This document shows, in pieces, positions 16,560-25,501 of a stretch of 64,000 nucleotides of DNA. The position numbers and the translations under genes are program-made. The number at the start of each line of letters is the position of its first letter. Within the stretch, counting starts at the first letter, position 1. Under the pieces are notes generated by a model. The model made no database searches. It was not told where the DNA came from and saw nothing but the letters and a program-made list of their open reading frames with translations. This DNA comes from Brevibacterium renqingii (GTDB lineage: Bacteria; Actinomycetota; Actinomycetes; Actinomycetales; Brevibacteriaceae): NCBI RefSeq assembly GCF_017808105.1, contig NZ_JADBHF010000002.1:1-64000 (forward strand). The letters run 5' to 3'.

Positions 16560-19112
16560 TCACACTCGCACATCCTCGGCGTCGATATCGGAGCGCAGCC
16601 CCCGCCACACCGGATGACGCAGGCGTCCGGCCTCAGTGAGGCCCGAGGAGCGGACTTCTCCGACGAGGCTGGGGCGCACCCAGTGCGCATCACGCGCTTC
16701 GGTGGCGGGCACCTTGAGCGGCGCGGTCTTGCGCGACAGGCGGTCGAGCTGGGAGCGCAGGCTGCGCAGCGCTTCGTCGTCGAAGCCCGTGCCGACCCGC
16801 CCCATGTAGACGAGCCCGTCGTCGTCATGGGCGGCCAGCAGCAGGGAGGCGAAGCTGCCGGCGCGTTCACCGCTTCCGGTCCGCCAGCCGACGATGATGA
16901 CATCGCGGGTCGAAGCGTGCTTGAGCTTCTCCCACGTGCGTGTGCGCTTGCCCGGCAGGTAGATGCTGTCGATGCGCTTCGCCATCACTCCTTCGAGCTG
17001 GAGCTCACGGCTGGATTCGAACGCCGCATCGACGCTTCCTTCGAAGGCCTCGGGCACATAGACGTGCTCGCCTTCGGTGACGAGTTCGAACAGGCGTTCG
17101 CGGCGTTCGGTGTAGGGGCTGCGCAGGAGCGACGAGCCGTCGGCGTGGAGGACGTCGAAGACCATGAGATACACGGGAGTGCGCTGACGCTCTCGTTCGA
17201 CGTCGCGCTCATGGGTGAGCCCCATCCTGCGTTGGAGCCGCCCGAAGTCCGGTCTGCTCCCCCGCCCCAGCGCGACGATCTCCCCGTCGAGCACGCAGTC
17301 AGCGTCGACACAGTCGGCGAGTTCGGCCAGTTCGGGGTAGGTGGCGGTCATATCGTGGCCGTTGCGGCTGGTCAGCGCGACGCTTCCCGGGTTGTCCCCG
17401 TCGGCGGCCTGCACAGCCGCCAGCGCGCGGATGCCGTCCCACTTCATCTCAAAGGCCCACTCCTCGGCCTCCCGACGGACCGAGGAGATGTCGCCGATGC
17501 TCGCGAGCATCGGCGACAGGTCCGTGGGCAGAGACTCCCGCTTCTTCGAGCCTCCGTCGGCGTCGGCTTCGCGTTCGGGCTTGCCCTTGCGGGGCTGCTT
17601 CTTCGCCTCGTTGGCCGATGCCCGCTTCGTCTTCTTCGTCTTCGCGGACTTCGGGGGTTCCTCCATGAGGTGGATCATCCAGTTCTTCTCGGGCTCCTTG
17701 TTCGGCCCGTGTCCACCGGTGTTGAACAGCGCGAATCGGCGCACCCCGCCGAGGCCGCCGTCCTCGCGTCCATGGAGGACGGCGATGATCCCCTTGCCCT
17801 CTCGCCACTTCTCGAGTTCGAAGGTTCCGGAGTCCCAGATCTCGACCTCACCGGCTCCGTACTCCCCCTTCGGGATCGTGCCTTCGAAGCTGCCGTATTC
17901 CAGCGGGTGGTCCTCGGTCTGGACGGCCAGGTGGTTCTTGCCCGGATCGGTCGGCGGCCCCTTCGGCAGGGCCCAGGAGACCAGCACACCATCGTGTTCG
18001 AGCCGGAAGTCCCAATGCAGCCGTCTGGCGTGGTGCTCCTGGATGACGAAGGACAGCTCGTCCCCGCTCGTTCCCTGCTGGGCCGGCACCGGTTCGCTCG
18101 TGCGCTTCGGGTCCCGTTTGGATCGGTAGACCTCCAGTCGGTCGCGCACGACCTCCTGCGATTCCTCGGACACCGGCGCCGAGGCGGTTCCTCCGGTCGC
18201 CTCGGCGAGGGGTTCGAGGAGGTCCCCGTCATCGTCGACGCGGTCGAGGACCTCCTCGAAGCGCAGATGGTCGACGGAGGCAGGGTCATCGAATTCGTCC
18301 CAGCTGCGCGGGGCCGCCACCGTCGGGGTGAAGCGTCCGCGCAGGGAATACGGAGCCACCGTGGTCTTGGCCGCAGAGTTCTGCGACCAGTCGATGAGCA
18401 CCTTGTTCTCCCGCAGAGTCTTCTTCATCGCCGAGACGATGAGGTCCTTGTGGTCCGATTCGAGGCTGCGAGCGAGCTCATGGGCGACATCGGAGATCTG
18501 CTGCGAACTCGTCGAACCATCGAGTGGGGCGTAGAGGTGGATGCCCTTGGATCCGCTGGTCACCGGATACACTTCGAGCTTCATGCCCTCGAGCAGCTCA
18601 CGCACCAGCTGAGCCACTTCGATGCAGTCGGCCAGCTCACGGCCCGGGCCGGGGTCGAGATCGAAGACCATCCGATCCGGATACCTGCTCTCGGAGTCGA
18701 TGGTGCCGGGATCCTTCGCCCCCGGGGCCTCGCTCCACTGCGGAACGTGGATCTCGAGGGAAGCCATCTGCATGAGATAGGTCAGCGTCGCCAGATCGTT
18801 GACCAGCGGATAGCGCTTCGATCCCGAGGAATGCTTGATCGAGCGTGAGGGGATCCATGACGGCGCGGAGTCGGGAAGGTTCTTCTCGAAGAACACCTGC
18901 CCCGGGTCATCGGGAGTGCCGACACCGTCGACCCAGCGTTTGCGCGTTGCGATCCGGTTCCGGGCATGCCTGATGAGTTGCGGCGCGATCCTGGCACAGT
19001 AGTCGAGGATCTCACCTTTGGTTGTGCCGGTCTCGGGATAGAACACCTTGTCGAGATTGCTCAGCGTCAGCCGGTGGCCGTCTACAGTGACCTTCTGCTC
19101 GTGGCGCGCCAC
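16560..19112 (-). CDS. ligD: LigD: multifunctional DNA ligase of end joining (POL-PE-LIG)
   Basis: 850 residues with mycobacterial domain order. The polymerase/primase domain (about 1-290) has the catalytic DLDPGPG (151-157) and SGSKGIH (186-192). The 3-prime phosphoesterase domain (about 375-520) includes EHHARRLHWDFRLEHDG. The ATP-dependent ligase domain starts near 550 with adenylated Lys557 in EMKWDGIR and LEGVMAKR downstream. The enzyme processes and seals double-strand breaks with Ku, encoded at 26.7 kb. The GTG at 19112 is chosen because AGGAGGAGG stands 6 bases before it and the domain starts at once; the frame is open upstream. The inter-domain linker (about 490-535) is basic and low-complexity. 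Confidence 0.93.
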   Translation of the reverse strand: MARHEQKVTVDGHRLTLSNLDKVFYPETGTTKGEILDYCARIAPQLIRHARNRIATRKRWVDGVGTPDDPGQVFFEKNLPDSAPSWIPSRSIKHSSGSKRYPLVNDLATLTYLMQMASLEIHVPQWSEAPGAKDPGTIDSESRYPDRMVFDLDPGPGRELADCIEVAQLVRELLEGMKLEVYPVTSGSKGIHLYAPLDGSTSSQQISDVAHELARSLESDHKDLIVSAMKKTLRENKVLIDWSQNSAAKTTVAPYSLRGRFTPTVAAPRSWDEFDDPASVDHLRFEEVLDRVDDDGDLLEPLAEATGGTASAPVSEESQEVVRDRLEVYRSKRDPKRTSEPVPAQQGTSGDELSFVIQEHHARRLHWDFRLEHDGVLVSWALPKGPPTDPGKNHLAVQTEDHPLEYGSFEGTIPKGEYGAGEVEIWDSGTFELEKWREGKGIIAVLHGREDGGLGGVRRFALFNTGGHGPNKEPEKNWMIHLMEEPPKSAKTKKTKRASANEAKKQPRKGKPEREADADGGSKKRESLPTDLSPMLASIGDISSVRREAEEWAFEMKWDGIRALAAVQAADGDNPGSVALTSRNGHDMTATYPELAELADCVDADCVLDGEIVALGRGSRPDFGRLQRRMGLTHERDVERERQRTPVYLMVFDVLHADGSSLLRSPYTERRERLFELVTEGEHVYVPEAFEGSVDAAFESSRELQLEGVMAKRIDSIYLPGKRTRTWEKLKHASTRDVIIVGWRTGSGERAGSFASLLLAAHDDDGLVYMGRVGTGFDDEALRSLRSQLDRLSRKTAPLKVPATEARDAHWVRPSLVGEVRSSGLTEAGRLRHPVWRGLRSDIDAEDVRV

Positions 19113-19415
19113 GGGCACCTCCTCCTGTGCGCGATGCGCACGGTCCCTCTGCCCACAGTGTCTGCTTTCACCGTACTCGGCAATGACTGCGCGCAACAGG
19201 GGTGATGGGAGCGCCCGGGCGGGCCGTATTCTCAACCCGCCCGGACTTCGTCATGGTGGGATCCCGGGCTTCCACCTGACGCCGTCTCCCACCGTCACGC
19301 ATCAATGGTCCTCGTGTCATATTCAGCGCTGAATAGCCCTCGCAATGCGGCCTACTCCTGCGTAGACTGTCCTGAACACCGTCAGAGGGAGACGAACGTC
19401 GCTCGGCGAGGAGGC
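19113..19415. other. Divergent ligD / AraC intergenic region with two palindromes
   Basis: 303 bases between two divergent genes. It contains a 9-base-stem hairpin (19215-19223 with 19236-19244, loop 12) and a 16-base perfect palindrome at 19320-19335. Promoters for both genes should lie here; I cannot place -35/-10 boxes with confidence. Confidence 0.45.
19320..19335. promoter_or_regulatory. 16-base perfect palindrome upstream of the AraC-type gene
   Basis: TATTCAGCGCTGAATA reads the same on both strands with no spacer. It lies 80 bases before the AraC-family start at 19416, a plausible operator position for that gene. Palindromes of this length are rarely chance. Confidence 0.45.
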
Positions 19416-20411
19416 ATGATGTCGGACTGCGCACAGGACGGATCACGTCCACAGACCGTACCGATTGTGCGCACGAAGTTCTCATCCGCCGACGAAGCCG
19501 AGATCACCGACTTCATCCGGCACATGTACGCCGACAGCCGTCTGGACTTCGGCTCCACCCGCGATCAGGCGCATTTCTCAGCGCTGACTCACGACACCGC
19601 TGTCATCGGAGCGGACCGGATCCGCACGTCGATCGACTACCGCGGTTCCTCGGCCCAGGGCTTCGACGACTACCTGTTCTTCACGGTGAATCAGGGCCGG
19701 GTCGAGGTGCGCAGTCGGGACACAGGCTCCTCCGGCGATGTCTCGTTCTATCCCCGAGGAGTGCCGATCGGCTTCGACACGAGCCACTTCGATGCGACAG
19801 TGCTGCGGCTGCCCGGCGCTCGCATCGAGCAGGTCTCCGAGAGCATAACGGGTCTGCCGGCCGACCAGCTCCGGTTCCATGACGTCAATCCCGTCTCAGC
19901 TTCGATGAAGCGCTATTGGAAGTCTCTGATGAACTTCGTCGCCTCCACGCTCATGCAGCCGGACTCGCCTCTGAACTCGCCCCTGCTCGCCGAGGACATG
20001 GCGCGCACCGTCGCCACCGCGGCGTTCCACACCTTCCCGAACACGGCGATGACGCGCCAGTACATCCAGGGGCCGGGTGCCATCGGTTCGGCCACCGTCC
20101 GGCGGGCCGCAGCCTATATCGAGACATATGCGCATCTGCCGCTGCAGCTGCACGAGATCGCGGCGGCCGCCGGCACCAGCGACCGTGCTCTTCAGGACGG
20201 TTTCCGGCGGCACCTCGACTCGACGCCTTTCGCCTATCTGCGACGGGTTCGGCTCGAACGTGCCCGACAGGAGCTGCAGCTTGCGGATCCCACCCGCGGC
20301 GACACCGTCTCCGCGGTCGCGAGACGGTGGGGCTTCGCCAACGCCGGCCGCTTCGCCCGCACCTACCGTGCCGCCTATGGGGTGAATCCTGCTCATACCC
20401 TGCGGGGCTAG
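19416..20411 (+). CDS. AraC family transcriptional regulator
   Basis: 331 residues. The N-terminal part resembles the AraC-binding-domain-like sensing region. The C-terminal AraC DNA-binding domain (about 235-331) begins RRAAAYIETYAHLPLQLHEI, has the first helix-turn-helix around AAAAGTSDRALQDGFRRHL, and ends VARRWGFANAGRFARTYRAA with the family ending YGVNP. The start ATG 19416 (ATG ATG) follows CGAGGAGGC. The inducer is unknown. The divergent neighbour is ligD, and the next gene downstream is a GAF-ANTAR regulator 70 bases away. Confidence 0.88.
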   Translation: MMSDCAQDGSRPQTVPIVRTKFSSADEAEITDFIRHMYADSRLDFGSTRDQAHFSALTHDTAVIGADRIRTSIDYRGSSAQGFDDYLFFTVNQGRVEVRSRDTGSSGDVSFYPRGVPIGFDTSHFDATVLRLPGARIEQVSESITGLPADQLRFHDVNPVSASMKRYWKSLMNFVASTLMQPDSPLNSPLLAEDMARTVATAAFHTFPNTAMTRQYIQGPGAIGSATVRRAAAYIETYAHLPLQLHEIAAAAGTSDRALQDGFRRHLDSTPFAYLRRVRLERARQELQLADPTRGDTVSAVARRWGFANAGRFARTYRAAYGVNPAHTLRG

Positions 20412-20481
20412 ACTTGATCACAGGTTCCCTGTTCGAACATTCCGACTCGACCATGCGCATCAGTTCCGGAGGAGACTTCCC

Positions 20482-21264
20482 ATGCACCGCCCCCACCTCT
20501 GCGCCGAAACCGTTGCCTCCTCTCCCGGGGTCGAGGGGCTCAGCAGCAGCGCCCGTCGCATCGCCTCGGCGGGGGCTCAGCACCACAAGCCTCCCGGTCG
20601 CCTGCTCACGGCCCTCGTCGACAAGGCAGTCGCCTTCGTCGAGGGAGCGGAGTTCGCCTCGCTCAGCGTCATCACGAAGCGGCGGATGATCGAATCGGTC
20701 GCCCCGACCGGTCCTCTGCCGCTGCTCATGGACTGGATGCAGGTTCGGCTCGGAGAAGGACCGAGCCTGGATGCGGTCCATGAGCAGCGGCTCGTGCGGG
20801 TCCCGGATCTCAGCGTCGAGGTCCGGTGGCCGGAATTCACCCGCCAAGCCCGACTGGCCGGAGTCGGCAGCATGCTCGTGATCGAACTCTTCGCCGACGA
20901 CGACGTGCTCGGCGCGCTCAGCCTCTACTCCTCGCAGACGAACGCGTTCACCGCCCGTTCGGAGCGCGTCGGTCTCGACATCAGAACTCAGGCGGAGTCG
21001 GACTGCTCCGAGGAGCGCACGAAGGACCAGCTCAAGGACGCGCTCCTGAGCCGAGACACGATCGGTCAGGCCAAAGGCATCCTCATGGAGCGCTTCAAGC
21101 TCACCGATGAGGAGGCCTTCCTGCTTCTGACGAAGTCGAGCTCGCTGACGAACCGCAAGCTCCGCGACATCGCGAACGACCTCACCCGCACCGGTGCCCT
21201 TCCGGGAATGAAGGAGGCACCGCTCATCCCTGACGAGCGAGGACCCGTCCGTTCTCGACCTTGA
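20482..21264 (+). CDS. GAF-ANTAR RNA-binding antiterminator
   Basis: 260 residues. A GAF sensor domain (about 40-175; conserved RLVRVPDLSVEVRWPEF and LGALSLYSS) is followed by an ANTAR domain (about 183-240) with SRDTIGQAKGILMERFKLT. ANTAR domains bind paired hairpins in mRNA and prevent termination; the GAF part senses a ligand or redox state. GGAGGAGAC precedes ATG 20482. Its 3-prime end overlaps the convergent Rieske gene by 41 bases. A very similar gene, broken by a frameshift, lies at 60727-61517, and a third ANTAR gene at 59584. Confidence 0.88.
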   Translation: MHRPHLCAETVASSPGVEGLSSSARRIASAGAQHHKPPGRLLTALVDKAVAFVEGAEFASLSVITKRRMIESVAPTGPLPLLMDWMQVRLGEGPSLDAVHEQRLVRVPDLSVEVRWPEFTRQARLAGVGSMLVIELFADDDVLGALSLYSSQTNAFTARSERVGLDIRTQAESDCSEERTKDQLKDALLSRDTIGQAKGILMERFKLTDEEAFLLLTKSSSLTNRKLRDIANDLTRTGALPGMKEAPLIPDERGPVRSRP

Positions 21265-22072
21265 CATCCCAGGTCGGCTGGTCGACCGAAGCGGGTCCGC
21301 GGACCACCGAGCCGTCGGTCAGGGAGAAGGTGCTTCCGTGCCAGGGGCAGCGGACACAGTGGTCCTCGATCTCGCCCTCGTCGAGCGGTCCGCCCGCATG
21401 AGTGCAGGTGGCCGAGAGGACGCAGATCGCTCCATCGTCCTTGACGACCATCACGGCCACACCGTCGGCATCCGCACGCAGCGCAGTGTCCTCCTCGACC
21501 TCGTCGACTGCGGCGATGTCGCACCACTGCTCATCCGGGCTCTCGAACGCCGTGTGGTTGACGCCGACTCCCTGGACATAGGACAGGTGCCCTCCGAGGT
21601 AGCCGCCGACTCCGACCGAGGAGAGTCCGGCGAAGGACAGGAGGACGCCCGTCTTCCGATGCCCCTTGGCCCTGGCGGCCCAGGAGGCCAGTTGGAGGGT
21701 GAGACCGATCGAATTCGCCGCCGCGTGGACGAGGCCGACCCGCTGCGGAGGGCCGTGCTCCTCGCTCCAATCGGAGGCTCCGGACAGCGCGGTCGGCACG
21801 GCCGCGAGCGCGCCGAGCCCGACAAGCCTCTTCGCAGCGGCGGCGCTGTCCTGCCCGCCGGTGAGGTCGAGCGCGGTGGCCATCGACCAGGCCCCGATGG
21901 GAATGTCGGTGAGCATCGGGTGCAGCTGATGGCCCAGCCACGAGCCCGACAGTGCGTTCTTCACCAGCCTCGGTTCGGTGAGGCTGCGCACGCCCTTGGC
22001 CAGCGGTTCGGAGAACTGGTCGAGGGCGCGCCCCGATTCGATCATCTCCATGATCGCGTTGAGAACCTTCAT
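21224..22072 (-). CDS. DUF2231 membrane domain fused to Rieske [2Fe-2S] domain
   Basis: 282 residues. The N-terminal DUF2231-type region (about 35-175) has GHQLHPMLTDIPIGAW and four hydrophobic helices with histidines that could bind heme. The C-terminal Rieske domain has CTHAGGPL (C223, H225) and CPWHGSTF (C242, H245), all four cluster ligands present. It is probably a membrane-bound redox carrier. The start overlaps the end of the zwf-like gene (ATGA, 22069-22072), so the two are translationally coupled. The electron donor and acceptor are unknown. Confidence 0.85.
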   Translation of the reverse strand: MKVLNAIMEMIESGRALDQFSEPLAKGVRSLTEPRLVKNALSGSWLGHQLHPMLTDIPIGAWSMATALDLTGGQDSAAAAKRLVGLGALAAVPTALSGASDWSEEHGPPQRVGLVHAAANSIGLTLQLASWAARAKGHRKTGVLLSFAGLSSVGVGGYLGGHLSYVQGVGVNHTAFESPDEQWCDIAAVDEVEEDTALRADADGVAVMVVKDDGAICVLSATCTHAGGPLDEGEIEDHCVRCPWHGSTFSLTDGSVVRGPASVDQPTWDVKVENGRVLARQG

Positions 22073-23481
22073 CGCCGTTTCCTCTCCGTCGTGTTCGCAG
22101 CATGGTGGTCGAGCGCCTCGTTCGCAGCTTCCGGGCCCGCGCTTCCCGCTTGGTAGTCACGCAGGGGGACGGATTCCGAATCGAAGGAGTCGAGGATCTC
22201 CTCGACGATGCGCCAGCCCTCCTCGGCGGCGTCTCCGCGCACGCTGAAGGTCGGGTCTCCGTCGAGGATGCCCCGCAGCACTCCCCCATAGGGTTCGAGC
22301 CCCGGCTCCTCCACTTCGGCGGTCGCCGTCTTCGTCGTCAGACCTCGCTGATCGGAGGGCCCGCCGAGGTTGACGTCGAGTCCGAATCGCTCATCGTCGA
22401 GGCTGATGCGCAGAACATTGGCCGCCAGCGCGTCCTGTCCGCCGAAACGGCTGTAGGAGTGGGGCGGGCGGCGGAACGTCACCGCGATCTCCTGCCGTGG
22501 GTGGCCGATCCCCTTTCCCGAACGCAGGGTGACCGGCACGCCGCTCCACCGCCATGTGTCGACTTCGACGGTCACCTGCGCGAAGGTCTCCGTTGCGTTG
22601 TCGGGATCGACGCCTTCCTCGTCCGTGTAGTCAGGGAGGCTGCGACCGTCGATGTCACCGGCCGTATAGCGTCCGCGGACGATCGCCGTGGCCGGGTCGT
22701 CGTTCCAGAGCTTCGTCGACCGCAGCACATGTGCCGTCAGCGCCGGCAGTTCGACGTGGTCGAAGGTCGATGGCGGATCCATCATCACCAGCCCCATCAC
22801 CTGGAGCAGATGGGATTGGATCATGTCCCGGAACGCCCCTGCCCGGTCGTAGTAGGCCGCGCGCCCTTCCAGACCCAGGCTCTCATCGAAGACGATCTCG
22901 ATGGATTCGACGTTGTCACGGTTGAGCAGCGGTTCGACGACCTGGTTGGCGAAGCGCAGTCCCATGAAGTCGAGGACGGCCGGCAGATTGAGGAAGTGGT
23001 CGACCCGGAAGGTCTGCTCCTCGGGCACGAGGCGTCCGACGGCGGCGTTGAGCTCCTTGGCGGAGGCGAGATCGTAGCCGATCGGCTTCTCCAGAGCCAG
23101 CAGCAGATCCTCGGGCAGGTCGACATCGGCCATCGCTTTCAGGGCCTTCATCGTGATCTGCGGAGGCAGGGCGAAGTACAGACAGGCCGGAGTGTCGATC
23201 TGCGAGAGCAGATCTGCCAGGGCATCTCCGTCGGTGACGTCGCACTGGACGTAGCTGGAGTTCTCACGGGCGTAATCGACTGCCGGACCGCTCGCTTCGA
23301 CCGAGTCGAAGGCATCGGCGACGATCTGTCGGAAGTCGACATCGGATGTCTGTGAGGAGCCGATGACGGAGATGCGTCTGTCGGGCGAAGCCGTCAGCAG
23401 CGATCCGAGGCCGGGCAGCAGGAGCCGAGAGGCGAGGTCACCCGAGGCTCCCAGGACTACGAGATTCTTCATGGCATCCAT
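22069..23481 (-). CDS. zwf: Glucose-6-phosphate dehydrogenase-like protein
   Basis: 470 residues. The N-terminal NAD(P) fold has GASGDLASR (11-19). EKPIG (131-135) matches the EKPFG motif, and RVDHFLN (159-165) matches the active-site RIDHYLGK, keeping the Asp-His pair but replacing the last GK. This suggests a divergent subgroup with perhaps another sugar phosphate or cofactor preference. It is coupled to the downstream Rieske protein and divergent from GH15 across 77 bases. In central metabolism the enzyme feeds NADPH to reductive stress defence, which fits the surroundings. The start may be MDAMKN or MKN. Confidence 0.82.
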   Translation of the reverse strand: MDAMKNLVVLGASGDLASRLLLPGLGSLLTASPDRRISVIGSSQTSDVDFRQIVADAFDSVEASGPAVDYARENSSYVQCDVTDGDALADLLSQIDTPACLYFALPPQITMKALKAMADVDLPEDLLLALEKPIGYDLASAKELNAAVGRLVPEEQTFRVDHFLNLPAVLDFMGLRFANQVVEPLLNRDNVESIEIVFDESLGLEGRAAYYDRAGAFRDMIQSHLLQVMGLVMMDPPSTFDHVELPALTAHVLRSTKLWNDDPATAIVRGRYTAGDIDGRSLPDYTDEEGVDPDNATETFAQVTVEVDTWRWSGVPVTLRSGKGIGHPRQEIAVTFRRPPHSYSRFGGQDALAANVLRISLDDERFGLDVNLGGPSDQRGLTTKTATAEVEEPGLEPYGGVLRGILDGDPTFSVRGDAAEEGWRIVEEILDSFDSESVPLRDYQAGSAGPEAANEALDHHAANTTERKRR

Positions 23482-23558
23482 GTCCGGGACACTACGCCCG
23501 AATCTCCGTTTCGGGGACCCCCCTTAAATTCCTCTCCGATATCTGTTTCACTGACGAG

Positions 23559-25490
23559 ATGGGTACTGATCGTCGCAATTCCAATCGGACGCCGCTCGAG
23601 GACTACGCATTGCTCTCGGACATGCGCACTGGTGCGCTCCTGTCCCGCGAGGGCAGCATCGATTGGCTGTGCTGCCCTCGGTTCGACTCCCCCTCGGTCT
23701 TCTCGGCCCTGCTCGGGGACGCTGACGACGGCCGCTGGCTGCTGACGGCCCGGAACGGGAAAGTCGTCGACCGCAGCTACCGGGATCGCAGCTTCATCGT
23801 CGAGACCATCTGGGAGACCGACTCCGGCAAGGTGCGGATCACCGACCTCCTCCCCTCGCAACTGGATACCCAGGTGATGGAGCGCGACGAGCGCACCCGC
23901 GTGATCAGACGCGCCGAATGCATCGAGGGCACCGTGACCATCGAGCACGATCTGCGCATCGTCTTCGACTATGGCCGGACCACACCGTGGACGAGGAAGG
24001 TCGGGGCCGAGAGAACCGGAGAGTCGGGACTGCTGTCGATCGCCGGTCCCGATGCGCTCTTCCTCACCGGCCCTCACCTCGACCCGGACAGCGATGCCCA
24101 GAGACGCCGGAACCGTGAACAGACGAACGGCACGCGGACCACAGGGCAGAGCCGGCCCGACGATACGCAGGGCGCGATCTCCTCGGCGCTGGTCGGTGAG
24201 TTCGAGATGAGCGAGGGCGACCGTCTCGAATGGATGCTCACCTGGCACCGGTCACATCTCGACGCCCCGGAACCGATCGACACGGAGAAAGCCGTCGAGG
24301 ACACGCTCGACGACTGGCAGGAGTGGGCATCCCATGTCAAGGTCCGCAACCGCCAGGAAGCGCTCGTCCTCCGTTCGCTCCTCGTCCTGCGGGCACTGAC
24401 GAACGGAGCCACCGGCGGCATCGTCGCCGCACCCACGACTTCGCTGCCCGAGGACTTCGGCGGGCAGCGCAACTGGGACTACCGCTTCACGTGGCTGCGT
24501 GATGCTTCGCTGACGATCGGCACCCTCGTCGATCACGACTTCACCGACGGTGCCCTGCACTGGCGGAACTGGCTGCTGCGTGCAGTGGCCGGGGATCCCG
24601 ATGATGTGCAGATCATGTACGGCATCGACGGCGAGCGCAACCTCGACGAGCAGGAGCTTCCGCACCTGAGCGGCTATGAGAACTCGCGGCCGGTGAGAGT
24701 CGGAAACGGAGCCTACTCCCAGTACCAGTCGGATGTCGTCGGCGAGGTGATGCTCTCCCTGGCCTCCCTGCGCGATACGGGGGTGGAGGAGGACGAGTTC
24801 TCCTGGGGGCTGCAGAAGAATCTGCTCAGCTTCGTCGAACGCAACTTCGACCGCAAGGGCCACGGGATCTGGGAGATGCGCGGCTCGGCCCAATACTTCA
24901 CCCACGGCAGGGCGATGATGTACGCCGCCTTCGACCAGGGTGTCCGAGCCGTCGAGGAGCACGGGCTGAAAGGGCCGGTGGGCCGATGGAGGTCACTGCG
25001 TGACCGCCTGTACGAGGAGATCATGGAGCACGGCTTCGACGAGGAGCTCGATTCATTCACTCAGACCTACTCCAACAACGAGGTCGACGCCTCCCTTCTG
25101 CAGCTGCCGACGACCGGACTCGTCGCTGCCGACGATCCGCGCATGCTCGGCACGGTGAAGAAGATCGAGGAGGACCTCCTCGACGAACAGAACATGGTCC
25201 GCCGCTATCGGACCGAGGCCGGGCTCGACGGACTGCCCGGCAATGAGTATTCGTTCCTCATGTGCTCCTTCTGGCTCGTCGAGCAGTACGCGAAGAGCGG
25301 TCGGGCCGAAGAGGGTGAGAAGCTCATGGACTCGCTGTGCGGATACGCAACGGATCTGGGCCTGTTCGCCGAGGAGTACGACTCGGAGTCCGGTCGCCTG
25401 GCCGGGAACTACCCGCAGGCATTCAGCCACCTCGGCTTCATCCGAGCTCTCGACGCCCTCGAGGACAATCTTCCCGAGTCCGGCGCCTGA
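23559..25490 (+). CDS. Glycoside hydrolase family 15 (glucoamylase/trehalase type)
   Basis: 643 residues, with an N-terminal beta-domain (LEDYALLSDMRTGALLSREG, then IDWLCCPRFDSPSVF) and a catalytic (alpha/alpha)6 barrel from about 270. GGQRNWDYRFTWLRDASLTI near residue 300 and PGNEYSFLMCSFWLVEQY near 560 are family hallmarks. Actinobacterial members include trehalases that split trehalose to two glucoses, and glucoamylases. No signal peptide is seen, so it acts inside the cell. It is divergent from the G6PDH-like gene, which would use the glucose once phosphorylated; shared control is plausible. Confidence 0.88.
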   Translation: MGTDRRNSNRTPLEDYALLSDMRTGALLSREGSIDWLCCPRFDSPSVFSALLGDADDGRWLLTARNGKVVDRSYRDRSFIVETIWETDSGKVRITDLLPSQLDTQVMERDERTRVIRRAECIEGTVTIEHDLRIVFDYGRTTPWTRKVGAERTGESGLLSIAGPDALFLTGPHLDPDSDAQRRRNREQTNGTRTTGQSRPDDTQGAISSALVGEFEMSEGDRLEWMLTWHRSHLDAPEPIDTEKAVEDTLDDWQEWASHVKVRNRQEALVLRSLLVLRALTNGATGGIVAAPTTSLPEDFGGQRNWDYRFTWLRDASLTIGTLVDHDFTDGALHWRNWLLRAVAGDPDDVQIMYGIDGERNLDEQELPHLSGYENSRPVRVGNGAYSQYQSDVVGEVMLSLASLRDTGVEEDEFSWGLQKNLLSFVERNFDRKGHGIWEMRGSAQYFTHGRAMMYAAFDQGVRAVEEHGLKGPVGRWRSLRDRLYEEIMEHGFDEELDSFTQTYSNNEVDASLLQLPTTGLVAADDPRMLGTVKKIEEDLLDEQNMVRRYRTEAGLDGLPGNEYSFLMCSFWLVEQYAKSGRAEEGEKLMDSLCGYATDLGLFAEEYDSESGRLAGNYPQAFSHLGFIRALDALEDNLPESGA

Positions 25491-25501
25491 GTCGGAGGAG
25501 C

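Noticed and set aside
16614-18848. Very long plus-strand open frame opposite ligD
   Set aside because: Arises from high-GC third positions of ligD; all recognisable motifs are on the minus strand.
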